DNA from: Spongilla lacustris
Lineage: Eukaryota; Porifera; Demospongiae; Spongillida; Spongillidae
Assembly: GCA_949361645.1 (NCBI GenBank)
Contig: OX442415.1
Location: 30,995,192-31,059,191 of the forward strand
Length of the DNA stretch: 64,000 bases
Direction of reading: 5' to 3'
This document shows positions 42,323-54,407 of the stretch, piece after piece. Within the stretch, counting starts at the first letter, position 1, and each line of letters opens with the position of its first letter. The notes under the pieces were generated by a model, which was not told the origin of the DNA, searched no databases, and saw only the letters and a program-made list of their open reading frames with translations. A program made the translations under genes and the position numbers.

Positions 42323-42437
42323 TTAGTCTTGGCCCCAGACCCGTTTGCAGCAGCGGGTGGATTACATCACTGCAATGCGGAAACAGCCCAAGAGTGCAGA
42401 ACGATAATCGTACACTTGGGTCTGGTTATGAGACTAA
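42323..42437. mobile_element. Short MITE-like inverted repeat
   Basis: Ends TTAGTCTTGGCCCCAGACCC and, on the other strand, TTAGTCTCATAACCAGACCC form an imperfect terminal repeat around about 75 bp. Similar CCCAGACC-type termini occur near 29735 and 35275. A target duplication was not seen. Confidence 0.45.
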
Positions 42438-42967
42438 GAAACCTAACTGATTCATGCGTGCGTATCGAAGGCTGTGATATCTGGACATGTGTCTAGAAGA
42501 CATTTGCGCTAATAATCTCTTGTTTAGCCCATCACATTCACCGATCTGAGAGTATCATTGTGGTGCTAGCCCTTTAATCCAATGTTGTACAGTTGTCATC
42601 CTGGGAAAGTTCAGTCACTCTTTTTTGATGTGCAATGTATATGTACTATTACATTGTTACTGCTACTACCCAATTGGTACCAGTGACTACAACACAACAC
42701 AGCAACTACTTCCAGAGCCTACTATTAATGCCTGAAATCATGACACCATAGGCATACACAGGCTTGAGCATGGGGCAGGCCCTGCTCCATTACACACAAC
42801 AACTGCAACAGTCCGTTCTGAGTTGCAAAACACCAACATTTCCGAGTCACCACCAGCCATGTCAGCTGAACTCCAATCAAGGACCAAATATAAGCACACC
42901 ATTTATTACATTCTGGAGGAAGCTTCAACAAATCTGATCCCTGAAAAGTGTGATGCACCATCACTAA
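42438..42967. other. Intergenic sequence
   Basis: No gene or repeat recognised. Confidence 0.5.
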
Positions 42968-43320
42968 CTCCACACTAGGTACCTACATTGTACACAACCA
43001 TCACCAAGTCTATAGTCCCTAACTCCACACACCTACATTTGTACACAACCATCACCAAGTCTGGTCCCTAACTCCACACACCTACATTTGTACACAACCA
43101 TCACCAAGTCTGGTCCCTAACTCCACACACCTACATTTGTACACAACCATCACCAAGTCTGGTCCCTAACTCCACACACCTACATTTGTACACAACCATC
43201 ACCAAGTCTGGTCCCTAACTCCACACACCTACATCTGTACACAACCATCACCAAGTCTGGTCCCTAACTCCACACACCTACATTTGTACACAACCATCAC
43301 CAAGTCTGGTCCCTAACTCC
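42968..43320. repeat. 49-bp tandem repeat, about 7 units
   Basis: Six near-identical 49-bp units start at 43023, 43072, 43121, 43170, 43219 and 43268 (CTCCACACACCTACATTTG...). A diverged 55-bp first unit lies at 42968. One unit has C for T in CATCTG. Confidence 0.92.
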
Positions 43321-45064
43321 ACTGAATAATCTCCACAGTACATGCCATCATCACATTGCATTGCCAACCTAAGCCTCTCAGGACCAACATCATTCAAACA
43401 CTACTGTCATCCTCCTATACATGTAGAGTACACCAGTGAAATAGTGAATCATCATCATACCTTTACTTTTAATTGTACATTGTAAGTGTTCAAATGAAAT
43501 CTTAGAAGTGTTGATGGACTGCAGCAACACTGTAAAGTAACCTGTATACATGAGGAAATAAATTGCTTTTGTAAGTTCAGGTAAACAGAAGCCATATCAA
43601 CACCAGCATTGGTCATCAGATAAGATGTTCAAAGAAGCAATGAATACAACATGCATATACCGACCGATAGGATGCAATCTACGAAGTGATGACGGTACTC
43701 ACTCTACAAGCCCATATACAGGCACTTTCTTCTCCCAACCTGTTACAAGACACGTCGACACTTATGTCACTTCGAAGGGATGCTGATTGCTCATTTGCCT
43801 GGTAGCTGTAGGACCCACTGCTGTATCTTGGTGGTGTTCCATACAGTTGCTATTTTTTCTGGTGTTGGTAGAGGCTCAGAACCAAATGTCACACCACCAT
43901 TTTTGCAACTGACAGAAGACACTGACGCACATCTCTACAGAGTAGATAAAGAAACATGACTAATACACTCAACTCAATGCAGCATTCATTTACCTTGATG
44001 TTGGACCAACATCTTTACACTAAATCCAGAACATTAAAGCCATATCAGCTAACAGCAGAACACATAGTGGGAAGGGCTAAACTTAATGGCATGCTCAGGC
44101 AGGCCATTGAAACTTACGCATACCTCAACAGGTCTTCAAATGGAGAACGCCCTTAGACTTCTGCAGAACTATGCCTTGATCCCCCATCAACCTTGCTGTA
44201 ACACCTATAGTAGATATTATATTGTATGACCACAATGATAGAACCACACACATCTGAGCTGTCAGTAGGATAACACCTCCCCCCCCCCCCCCCCCCCCCC
44301 AGTAGCTGAATAGAACCTTCTGAAAGAATGTGCAGGATGGAGGGATGAGGTTGCCCTGGTAATATGGGCACTATGTCCATGGTGACTTAGGTTTATAATC
44401 ATTATTTTATAATACACGCATGCATGTTCAAAATACGTAACTGTATCACTCAGTCGAATTCGAACGTACGTACCTTTGGAGTTTATTGGTAGATATCTTT
44501 CAAAGCCCATTATCCTTGCGGTCGCATTTGCCTCGTGCAGCATGTTGATCTGTCGGTATTTCTTGCAATCGCATAAGATCTTTTCGCAGGAGAAGCGATG
44601 GAATCGTCCCGATGTTCTGCACTGTTCATGGCCGCTTTCATTGTACCGTTGCCGCTTTAAAGATAGGCCTAGTATTGGCTCGGGGTTCTTGTGATATTTT
44701 TCCCACTCTTCGGCTTGTTCTGGTGATATCGTTTTTCCTCAGCGGTTAGTTTTGGCTCGGGGTCCGATGATATCTTCATCGAGCCTTTTCTTTGCTCTCA
44801 GAGTCTCTTCAGATGATCGCTCTTTCAATATTAATCTCCTCTCACTTTTTGAGGTATTCCGCTCGACGTTTAGCTCTTGCTTTATACTGACGTGAAGGCA
44901 TTTTGACAAAACAACTTCACTAACAAAAGCGAATGATATAAACTACGAATTGGAACTCGAACACCAAAGAAATTGTACTTCTATTTAAAGCAAACATTGC
45001 GTCGTATTGGTCTGGCAACGAGACTACATGGCCGTAGATGTATGTATGGAAACACACCATTTCT
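43321..45064. other. Mostly non-coding sequence with a C run
   Basis: A C run lies at about 44278-44300. On the minus strand from 44902 a decayed frame reads MPSRQYKARAKRRAEYLKK, then a stop. It is followed in other frames by ERSSEETLRAKKRL and WEKYHKNPEP, a relic of a basic transposon-type protein. A 66-codon plus frame at 43956 is not recognised. Confidence 0.35.
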
Positions 45065-46142
45065 AGCCAGAGCAGTGGCGTGGTGGCCAGGGGGGGCCGG
45101 GGGGGCAAATGCCCCCCCCTGCGGGGCTTAAAAATGGGGGCGCCACCGAGCACAAGGGGCGCTTTAAAACTGAAAGGTTGTAAAAATTTATTTTTCCGAT
45201 ACGTAAATCATAGCCTAGGTAATTAAAAAAAAATTGGATCGGCAATCACTTGTTGGAACCAAGGCCTTCAGGTGCATGGTACTTTACGGTATATCAATCT
45301 TAAAGACCTTACATAACGCTCGATCCTCGCACGCGCATGCATAGTCTGATCGGAATACATTTTCAGTTGTAAGAAGTGCTCGATGGAAGACAAAGGGCAA
45401 TTAAAGAAATCTGATTGGAGCATCGTATCGTAAATGAAAGTGTAGAAGGGAAGTGTTGATGAAGAAGCTAAACGTATGTACATAGGTTTGGTTATGACTT
45501 GGCACTTGGATGCGCGGAGGAGTTATCAAGTTAAGTTTTGCTCAAGTCTTTAATAAGTTTTATAGCTTTTACGAGGAATTAGAAAATGCAGATCAACATG
45601 GGTGTAAGGACAAAGACGAGACTGAGCAAGCTGTCACTAGCTGATGACATAAGAAATAGACAGAAATTATATCGTGGTACTATCCATTGCATTATCACAA
45701 CCTCGTGCATGCAGTACCACGTTCTGAATGCTTTTTCTAGCTGAATTGTGCAAGCAGTATTCTATAACAGTTGCAGTACGCAGATTTTCGGCACTAAAGA
45801 GAGTTAAAACACGTCTCCGATCTATACCATGATGCAAGAATTGAAGGCCAGAGATCTACGTATTATCTCTAGAAAGGTTAGAACTGAAGGGCTCATGTTG
45901 ATGACAGTAGAGAAGAACTTCTTATGTGCTTTTCTAATAGGGCCATTGTATAGCAAAGTTCATCCGAATTGTCCAGAGCACTTCTTTAACATTGCAATCT
46001 ACCGTTAGCTAGCGCATTTATAGTTACATAATTTACTCATGCAGCGTTATAATGGGCTTCGGGGGGGGGGGGGGCGCCAAAATATGCCGGCAAGTGCCCC
46101 CCCCCCCAGCCAATAAGTAGCCACCACGCCACTGAGCCAGAG
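45065..46142. repeat. 8-bp target duplication AGCCAGAG around MITE
   Basis: AGCCAGAG at 45065-45072 and 46135-46142 abuts the terminal repeats exactly. Confidence 0.92.
45073..46134. mobile_element. hAT-like MITE, 1062 bp, same family as 30234
   Basis: Ends CAGTGGCGTGGTGGC and GCCACCACGCCACTG are inverted repeats with a perfect 8-bp duplication outside. The left subterminal part (GGGGGGGCAAATGCCCCCCCC, then CTTAAAAATGGGGGCGCC) matches the right end of the 30234 element read in reverse. No transposase frame. Confidence 0.9.
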
Positions 46143-46362
46143 CTACTGTAACAAGCGATCCCCATGAACATACTCCCTTGTACGGACATAACTTAAAATT
46201 CTGAACCTGCTGATACCATTGGCATTCTTTCAAACAGCTCCCGTGTTGAGTTTTTTCCCCAGTAAAGTTATCAACATATGTATTTCTGTTATCAGTTAAA
46301 GGCCCAATGCGATCCACGTGTATCCAATCCACAAAGAATCTACCTCTTGAAATTGTATACAT
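46135..46362 (-). pseudogene. Unrecognised minus-strand frame cut by the MITE
   Basis: 76 codons before the MITE, with four cysteines (HGSCLKECQWYQQ, KLCPYKGVCSWG). With the MITE and one duplication removed, the frame would run about 25 codons further (to about 44994). No family recognised. It may be an exon of a lost gene or chance. Confidence 0.3.
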
Positions 46363-46478
46363 ATTGGCACCCTTCGCGTCCTTTGAAACGGTTTTTATCT
46401 CGAGTTCTTTACAAATAAAGGAAGAAGAAGAAAAAAATGGCGCTGTTCCGTCTGGGGACGAGGAAAAACAGGATCGGC
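46143..46478. other. Sequence between two transposons
   Basis: Apart from the frame above, a plus-strand ATG at 46437 begins MALFRLGTRKNRIG and runs straight into the next transposon end at 46479. It could be a start codon cut off by the insertion, but it is too short to judge. Confidence 0.3.
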
Positions 46479-46723
46479 CAGTGGCGGCGGATGGGGCGTA
46501 CGCCCCCCCCTAACAAGCCGACCCAAAATATGAATTTAAATTATTGTAGAACAGATTGCCATGCGCGCATGCGCCACAAAAGCGCGTATCGTTTAATCGG
46601 AGGCCGGTCCACCAATACGTCGTCTGCGTCGGCCTATTCCATCCAATATTGAACAGCATCCACCCGGTAGTTCGGATTTAGAATACTACGTGGACGATCT
46701 ACCTTCTCCAAATTCTCTTGTCC

Positions 46724-48304
46724 AATCACTGTGCAAAAAGTTTGTTATACGATAGTGTATATTTATGCGTATATTTGAGGAATGCGCAAAATATAACCTG
46801 TGTAGTATATTTAAAGTGTACGACGGCGTATATTTGAGAATACGCAAGTGTCAAATACGTCACCGTTTATATAAGCACACCTTCAAAATATACGATAGTG
46901 TATTTTTAAGAGTATATTTGAATATACTGTAGTGAGTTATACTACTGCGTATATTTCATTCCATAAAATCCCACTGTTTACATAAGTATACCACAGAATT
47001 AATTCATGAGTGGTCAGACCCGAACCCGGACCCACGTGAGGTAGGAAGCATCGAAGTATGGGAAGGAGTGCTACTTTGCTTCTATTAATGCTGCTGGACG
47101 TCAAAGGCTAGCTATATACATGTATGTCTGCTTGGTGTACCCGTATATACGGCGGTAAATTTTGTGAGCGGTAGGCCGGGCCCATGGTGCATGGCTATGG
47201 CCTATGCTAACTCGCCAGTTGAATTTGGTCATGATCACATCGGATCCCAGTAAATGTTACAATGGAAGCAGTAGAATGCCTACACAGTAGACCTCTATTG
47301 GACCCCTGTATATATACAAAAGTTTGTGTAGTACGATACAAAAGTGCTCCAATTAGAAATGTGGTTAACTAACCGTGCATGTGATTTTTTAGGCGGGCTA
47401 TTTCATGGTCGTGTTGATTTTGGTATGAACGGACAGAAGGACTGTAAGAATCGCGCTGAGATCAGGGTTTTGATCGTTAAATGGCAATAGTTCGTCTTTC
47501 CAGAGTGTACAAGTTACCGGTATTATGTGTTGCAGTTGCTAAAGAATGAATTCACCTTTCTCTATTTGCACTAGGTTGGCAAGTGTCCTAAGTGTTCCTG
47601 TTCGGTTGAACAACCGAAATGATAGAACAACAGGCACAATGGAGCGCGATATAAAAAGGTATAGGCCTATTCATTTGTTGTGTTTTGCTAAGGTTTTTTT
47701 TAACTTGCAGACTCCGACCGGACGGTACGGTAAGTGTTTAACCCGCGCTGTTCCATTGTTTTAAGTCAAACATCGGAGATAGGAGACAAGAAAGGTAAGC
47801 ATATCACTTACCCGATAATGTATCTGTTGCTTTATATATAGAATCATGTATAAACAGAACGAGGATATAATATGTGGTGAGTGAAATATTTTTTTTACGA
47901 TATGAATTTACTGTTCGTATTCTGTACAGGTGCCTTGGATCGAATATATGCAGATTGCCGCCTCGGACTGTTAGTTTGTTGTTTTGTTGTTTTGTTTTAC
48001 ATGTGCAAAATGATTAAATTTTAAATTGACAAAACTGGATCGGGAACGAGGGGTGGGAGTGGTAGGAGGATAATATACGGATAATATACGGAATATGAAG
48101 CACTTAGTATACGGTGACCGACCACGTAGCCACAAAGTGAATTCAACGGTTTGCTAAGCAACCACAAATGTCACGTGATCGGTTATATTTGAATATACGC
48201 ACCTGCGTATATGGTTCTATACGCTGGTGTGTATATTTAAGGTGTATATTCAAATATACGCTATAGAATACGCTATCGTATAACAAAGTTTTTGCACAGT
48301 GAAT
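46724..48304. repeat. AAT direct repeat flanking TIR element
   Basis: AAT at 46724-46726 and 48302-48304 abuts both ends, a possible 3-bp target duplication. The related copy at 34315 lacks six bases here (TCCAAT), so the empty site is not reconstructed with certainty. Confidence 0.5.
46727..48301. mobile_element. 1575-bp non-autonomous TIR element with subterminal repeats
   Basis: Starts CACTGTGCAAAAAGTTTG and ends as its inverted match with one mismatch; the inverted repeat continues into TTATACGATAG, about 31 bp in all. Many CGTATATTT/AAATATACG motifs crowd the outer 200-250 bp on both sides. These are potential transposase-binding sites. No transposase frame; a 72-codon frame at 47546 has no signal. 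The 3-bp AAT flanks would fit a PIF/Harbinger-like element, tentatively. Confidence 0.8.
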
Positions 48305-48575
48305 GAACAGGAGTTATCTCTTTGGGCATGTATGTGGAGAAGCCAAGCTGATAAGCCCAGTACACTGGCAGAAACCCTCGCAGACATGCAGAAGAGCATG
48401 CCCATTGATGTATCCAAACAACACTAAAATAATTCACCTTCTGCTTTTGACGTCATGCAGTATCAACTAGTGGTGTTGAGAGAGCAAACACCACATTGAA
48501 ATTTATCATAAATGCGTCTCGAAGCACAATGGGATAAGATAGATTTAATGCCCTTATATTGATGTACGAGCACTA

Positions 48576-49091
48576 CAGGGTGATCCAAAAGTCGCGCAAA
48601 ATCTTTGAATTGGCATAACTCCAGAACTGAACATGGTAAAATTATGCTGTTTAAACCAAAAATCATGCCAATCATTAGCTTAAGTTATGAATGTGTAGTT
48701 ATTAAAAGTTAGTTATCGGTTTATTAAAAACATGCCAATGCTATGATCAACATTCAGTACCACCCAGGAAGTGTGTAAAAATTAATTTTTATAACTATTA
48801 AAATTACTTATCACGTGATCTATCTTATGTGGTTTTTGTGGGGAAACCCCTGCTGAAAGTCAAGCTATTGCAAATTAATCACCAATATCACGGTGAATCT
48901 ATGCAAAGAAGCATCCAATAATCGTGCCAATGAACAGCTTACCATTTTGCGTGGTGACTAACGAAGCCAAACGTTTAAAACGGAGTTGATTTTCTGTTAA
49001 TTGACATTGTTAAAAGCTATCTTTGAATTATCAGACCTGTAGAGGAAGCCGTACTCTAATTGTGGAACTAACTTTTGTATTTTCTCCTCCA
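48576..49091. other. Left terminal segment of the giant element
   Basis: AT-rich, non-coding. Its mirror would lie at about 64001-64516, outside the window, so it is not yet shown to be part of the inverted repeat. Confidence 0.5.
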
Positions 49092-49925
49092 CTGGAAACA
49101 AAGTTACAAACTGTCCAAGTTTGGCAGCGCTTACGCATGCGCGGAATTATTGAACGAAGTGGAACATGAATGTTTAGGTCTGCGTACGAGAGGTCTCACG
49201 TGAACACAATTGAATATTATCACATTCACGTGATACATTGCCGCTGTGCACAACACAGCCCCACCCTCCTAAACTATGCTTCTCTTCAACATCATTGCGC
49301 GCACTTTTCATTCGCCTGCGCAAATGTGACCCATCAGATGCATGGGCAAATATTGTAAAATCCAGTGTTATCAAAAATCCCCAAGCCGTGGCTAACGAGC
49401 CTATGCTTCACTGAGTTGTTCATAAAAAAAAAAAAAAGCAGAGAATCTTTATTGGACGCAAATCGTACCATACCGCGTCATTCGTTTCACAGCAGTTAGC
49501 TAGCTGTACTGGTTTTAATAACAAACCGTACTAGGTGTGCACCATTTCAATTCGAACGTCATTTCAAATAGGCCTACCTGCGCACAAAGGCGGGAGGTGA
49601 ACTAAAGCAACAAGGCAGCTTAGTACAGCGCTGCAGCTACACTAGTGCATGCAGCCGCGTGGTCCAGAACGTGCTTCATCAAAGACGCTAGAGTACGTAC
49701 GTACACATGCACGCGCATAGGTAAGTATGGGTTCAGAAATTATGTAGCGTATTCGTTCATGTTACAGACAGAATTCGTAGAAAGCAGGGTCGCTACGAGC
49801 AGGACACTTGTACGAACCCAAAAACAACTGGAGCAGCTTGCTCTGCAATGTCCTACCACACTAACTAAGGTTCGTGTACGTGCGTGCCGGCCTCGACAGG
49901 CCTACCTGCTGTATACGTAGTCACT
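49092..49925 (+). repeat. Left outer flank of the giant inverted repeat
   Basis: Reverse complement of 63126-64000 with only scattered differences: a base change near 49318, a few-base indel near 49382, a base change near 49602, and a 33-bp duplication present only on the right. Open frames here are mirrored on the right and have no recognised domain. Confidence 0.95.
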
Positions 49926-52644
49926 CTGCCTCCACCTGGACTGGAAGGTCGGGGTCTCTCCGTCTCACTTGGAGAAAAGGTCTCTCTACCCGACTGGAAG
50001 AGAGGCGTCTCTCTACCTGACTGGAAAGCAGGGGTCTCTCTACCTGACTGGAAGGCAGGGGTCTCTCTACCTGACTTGAAAAGAGGGGTCTCTCTACCTG
50101 ACTGGAAGGCAGGGGTCTCTCTACCTGACTGGAAAGAGAGGGGTCTCTCTACCTGACTGGAAAGAGAGGGGTCTCTCTACCTGACTGGAACTGAAGGATG
50201 ATCTCTGCCTGACACAGAGAGAGGGGGGTCTCTCTATTTGACAGAGAGAGAATACTTTTTTCTGTCTCACCCAGAGAGGGGTCTCTGTACCTGACAGGAA
50301 GAGAGGGGTCTCTCTACCTGACTGGATGTTAGGGGTCACTCTAATACCTGACTGGAACTGAAGGATGATCTCTGCCTGACACAGAGAGAGGGGTCTCTCT
50401 ATCTGACAGAAAGAGATCTGTCTCAGTCAGAGAGGGTTCTGTCAATCTGTCTGGAAGAGAAGGGTCTCTCTACCTGACTGGAAGAGAGGAGTCTCTCTAC
50501 CTGACTGGAACTGAAGGATGATCTCTGCCTGAGGGGTCTCTTAATTTGACAGAAAGTAAATCCTTTTTCTGTCTCACTCAGAGAGGGGTCTCTCTACCTG
50601 ACTGGAAGGAAAAGGTCTCTCTGTCTCACTCAGAGACGGGGGTATCTCTACCTGACTGGAACTGAAAGGTGATCTCTGCCTGACACAGAGAGAGGTCTCT
50701 CTGTCTGATAGAAAGAGAATGATTGTTCTGTCTCACTCAGAGAGGGGTATCTCTACCTGACTGGAAGGGATGGTTTCTCTGTCTCACTTGGAGATAAGAG
50801 TCACTCTACCTGACTTGAAGACACGGGTCTCTCTACCTGACTGGAAGAGAAGGGTCTCTCCAAGACAGGGGTCTCTGTACCTGACTGAAAAAGACAGGTC
50901 TCTCTACTGGACTGGATAAGTAGGGTCTCTCTACCTGACCGGAAGAGAGGGGTCTCTGTACCTGACTGGAAGTATGGGGTCTCTCTACCTGACTGGAACT
51001 GAAGGATGATCTCAGCCTGACACAGAGAGAGGGGTCTCTCTATCTGACAGAAAGAGAATGCTTTTTCTGTCTCAGTCAGAGAGGGTTCTCTCTATCTGAC
51101 AGAAAGAGAATGCTCTTTCTTTCTCACTCAGATATGGTTCTGCCTATCTGTCTGGAAGAGAAGGGTCTCTCTACCTGACTGGAAGAGAGGAGTCTCTCTA
51201 CCTGACTGGAACTGAAGGATGATCTCTGCCTGACACACAGAGAGGGGTCTCTCTATTTGACAGAGAGAATGCTTTTTCTGTCTCACTCAGTGAGGGGTCT
51301 CTCTACCTGACTGGAAGAGAGGTGTCTCTGTACCTGAGTCTCTCTACCTGACTGGAACTGAAGAATGATCTCTGCCTGAGGGTTCTCTCTATTTGACAGA
51401 AAGAAAATGCTTTTTCTGTCTCACTCAGAGAGGGGTCTCTCTACCTGACTGGAAGAGAAAGGTCTCTCTGTCTCACTCAGAGACGGGGAGTCTCGCTTCT
51501 TGACTGGAACTGAAAGGTGATCTCTGCCTGACACAGAGAGAGGGGTCTCTCTATCGGACAGAAAAAGAATGATCTTTCTGTCGCACTCAGAGAGGGGTCT
51601 CGCTACCTCACTGATAGAGAGAGATCTCTCTACCTGACTGGAAAAGAGGGGTCTCTCTACCTGACTGGAGGAGAGGGGTCTTTGTACCTGACTAGAAGAG
51701 TGGGGTCTCTCTACCTGACTGGATCTCTGCCTGAGAGGTCTCTTAATTTGACAGAAAGAAAATGCTTTTTCTGTCTCACTCAGAGAGGAGTATCTCTACC
51801 TGACTGGAAGGGAGGGGTTTCTCCATTTCACTTGGAGAGGAAGGTCTCTTTACCTGACTGGAAGAGAATGGTCTCTCTGTCTCACTCAGATACGGGGGTC
51901 TGTCTTCCTGACTGGAACTGAAAGGTGATCTCTGCCTGACACAGAGAGAGAGGTCTCTCTGTCTGACAGAAAGAGAGTGATCTTTCTGTCTCACTCAGAG
52001 AGGGGTTTCTCTACCTGACTAGAAGAGATGGTCTCTCCGTCTCACTTGGAGATAAGAGTTACTCTACCTCACTGGAAGACAGTGGTCTCTCTACCTTACT
52101 GGAAGAGAAGGGTCTCTCAGACAGGGGTCTCTGTACCTGACTGGAAGAGAGGGATCTCTCTACCTGGCTGGAAGAGAGGAGTCTCTCCACCTGACTGGAA
52201 CTGAAGGATAATCTCTGCCTGAGGGTTCTTTTAATTTGACAGAAAGAAAATGCTTTTTCTGTCTCACTCAGAGAGGGGTCTCTCTATATAGAGGAAGGTC
52301 TCTTTACCTGACTGGACGTAAATGGTCTCTATCTCACTCAGAGACGGTGGTCTCTCTATCTGACTGGAACTGAAAGGTGATCTCTACCTGACTGGAACTG
52401 AAAGGTGATCTCTGTCTGACACAGAGAGAGGGGTCTCTCTGTCTGACAGAAAGAAAATGCTTTTTCTGTCTCACTCAGAGAGCGGTCTCTCTACCTGACT
52501 GGAAGTGAGGGATCTCTCCGTGTCACTCACACAGAGGAGTCTATCTGCTGCCCTGATACAGACAGGTCGGTCTCTCTACCGGACTGGAAGGGATGGTCTC
52601 TCCGTCTCACTTGGAGATAAGAGTCACTCTACCGCACTGGAAGA

Positions 52645-52762
52645 GATGCCCTTCCCCACCGAGCCAACGTAGGAACAGGAGTCACACACGGCGTGTCTCC
52701 ACCCGCCCAAGTAGACCATGCGGAAGGAAGGAACGTAGATGCGTATGACGGCGCTCACAGAC
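52645..52762 (+). repeat. Unique island in left arm
   Basis: Non-repetitive sequence (GCCCTTCCCCACCGAGCC ... TGCGTATGACGGCGCTCAC) inside the minisatellite, with an inverted counterpart at about 59581-59698. Confidence 0.9.
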
Positions 52763-54147
52763 AGGGGTCTCTGTACCTGACTGGAAGAGAGGGGTCTCTG
52801 TACCTGACTGGAAGAGTGGGGTCTCTCTACCTGACTGGAACTGAAGGGTCTCTCTATTTGATAGAAAAAGAATGCTTTTTCTGTCTCACTCAGAGAGGGG
52901 TCTCTCTATCTGACAGAAAGAGAATGCTCTTTCTTTCTTACTCAGATAGGGTTCTGTCTATCTGTCTGGAACAGAAGGGTCTCTCTACCTGACTGGAAGA
53001 GAGGAGTCTCTTTACCTGACTGGAACTGAAGGATAATCTCTGCCTGACACACAGAGAGGAGTCTCTCTATTTGACAGAAAGAGAATGCTTTTTCTGTCTC
53101 ACTCAGAGAGGGGTCTCTGTACCTGACAGGAAGAGAAGGGTCTCTCTACCTGACTGGAAGAGATGAGTCTCTCTACCTGGCTGGAAGAGAGGTGTCTCTG
53201 TACCTGACTGGAAGAGAGGAGTCTCTCCTCCTGACTGGAACTGAAGGATGACCTCTGCCTGAGGGATCTCTCTATCTGACAGAAAGAAAATGCTTTTTCT
53301 GTCTCACTCAAAGAGGGGCGTCTCTACCTGACTGGAAGGGAGGGCTCTCCCCATTTCACTTGGAGTGGAAGGTCTCTCTACCTGACAGGAAGAGAAGGGT
53401 CTCTCTACCTGACTGGAAGAGACGAGTCTCTCTACCTGGCTGGAAGAGAGGTGTCTCTGTACCTGACTGGAAGAGAGGAGTCTCTCCTCCTGACTGGAAC
53501 TGAAGGATGACCTCTGCCTGAGGGATCTCTCTATCTGACAGAAAGAAAATGCTTTTTCTGTCTCACTCAGAGAGGGGCGTCTCTACCTGACTGGAAGGGA
53601 GGGCTCTCCCCATTTCACTTGGAGTGGAAGGTCTCTCTACCTGACTGGAAGAAAGTGGTCTCTCTGTCTCACTCAGAGACGGGGGTCTTGGTCTCTCTAT
53701 CTGACAGAAAGAGAATGATCTTTCTGTCTCACTCAGAGAGGGGTCTCTCTACCTGACTGGAATAGAGGGGTCTTTCTACCTGACTGGAAGAGAGGGGTCT
53801 CTCTACCTGACTGGAAGAGAAGTGTTTCTCTACCTTACTGGAAAAGAAGGGTCTCTCTGCCTGACTGAAAGAGAGGGGTCTCTCAACCTGACGGAAAGAG
53901 AGGTGTCTCTCTACCTGACAGAAAGAGAGAGGTCTCTCTACCTGACTGGAAGAGAGGGGTCTCTCTACCTTACTGGAATAGAAGGGTCTCTCTAACTGAC
54001 TGGAAGAGAAGGCTGAAGGGTCTCTGTGTCTAACTCAGATACAGTGGTCTTTGTACCTGTCTTGAAAAAAGGTGTCTCCCTACTTAACTGGAATTGAGAG
54101 GTCTCTCTACAGGACTGGAAGAGAGGGATCTCTCTATAGACACAAAG

Positions 54148-54407
54148 ACCCTTCTTGTCCAGTAAAGTAGAGAGACCCCTCTCTTCCAATGAAATAGAGA
54201 GACCCCTCGCTTCCAGTCAGGTAGAGAGACCCCTCTTTTCAAGTCAGGTCGACAGACCCCTGTATTCAAGTCAGGTATACCTGACTGGAATAGAGAGGTC
54301 TGTCGACCTGACTTGAAAAGAGGGGTCTCTCTACCTGACTGGAAGAGAGGGGTCTCTCTACCTGACTGGAACTGAAGGATGATCTCTGCCTGACACGCAG
54401 AGAATGG
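54148..54407. repeat. Local palindrome inside left arm
   Basis: Units reverse orientation between about 54150 and 54277, then switch back. The centre CAGGTATACCTG at 54272-54283 is symmetric, and flanking units GTCGACAGACC and GGTCTGTCGAC pair. Confidence 0.85.

Larger units (their letters stand above)
46479..48575 (+). mobile_element. hAT remnant (left part), hit by two later elements
   Basis: Begins CAGTGGCGGCGGATGGGGCG and follows the minus strand of 34582-34090 closely: the GGAGGCCGGTCCACCAATAC and TTCACCTTCTGCTTTTGAC regions are shared. It is interrupted at 46727-48301 by a TIR element. It stops at 48575 exactly at TA, where the giant palindrome begins. The missing part is expected beyond the window. 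Confidence 0.85.

Noticed and set aside
42968..43320. CRISPR-like array
   Set aside because: Units are directly adjacent with no unique spacers, and the context is animal DNA; it is an ordinary tandem repeat.
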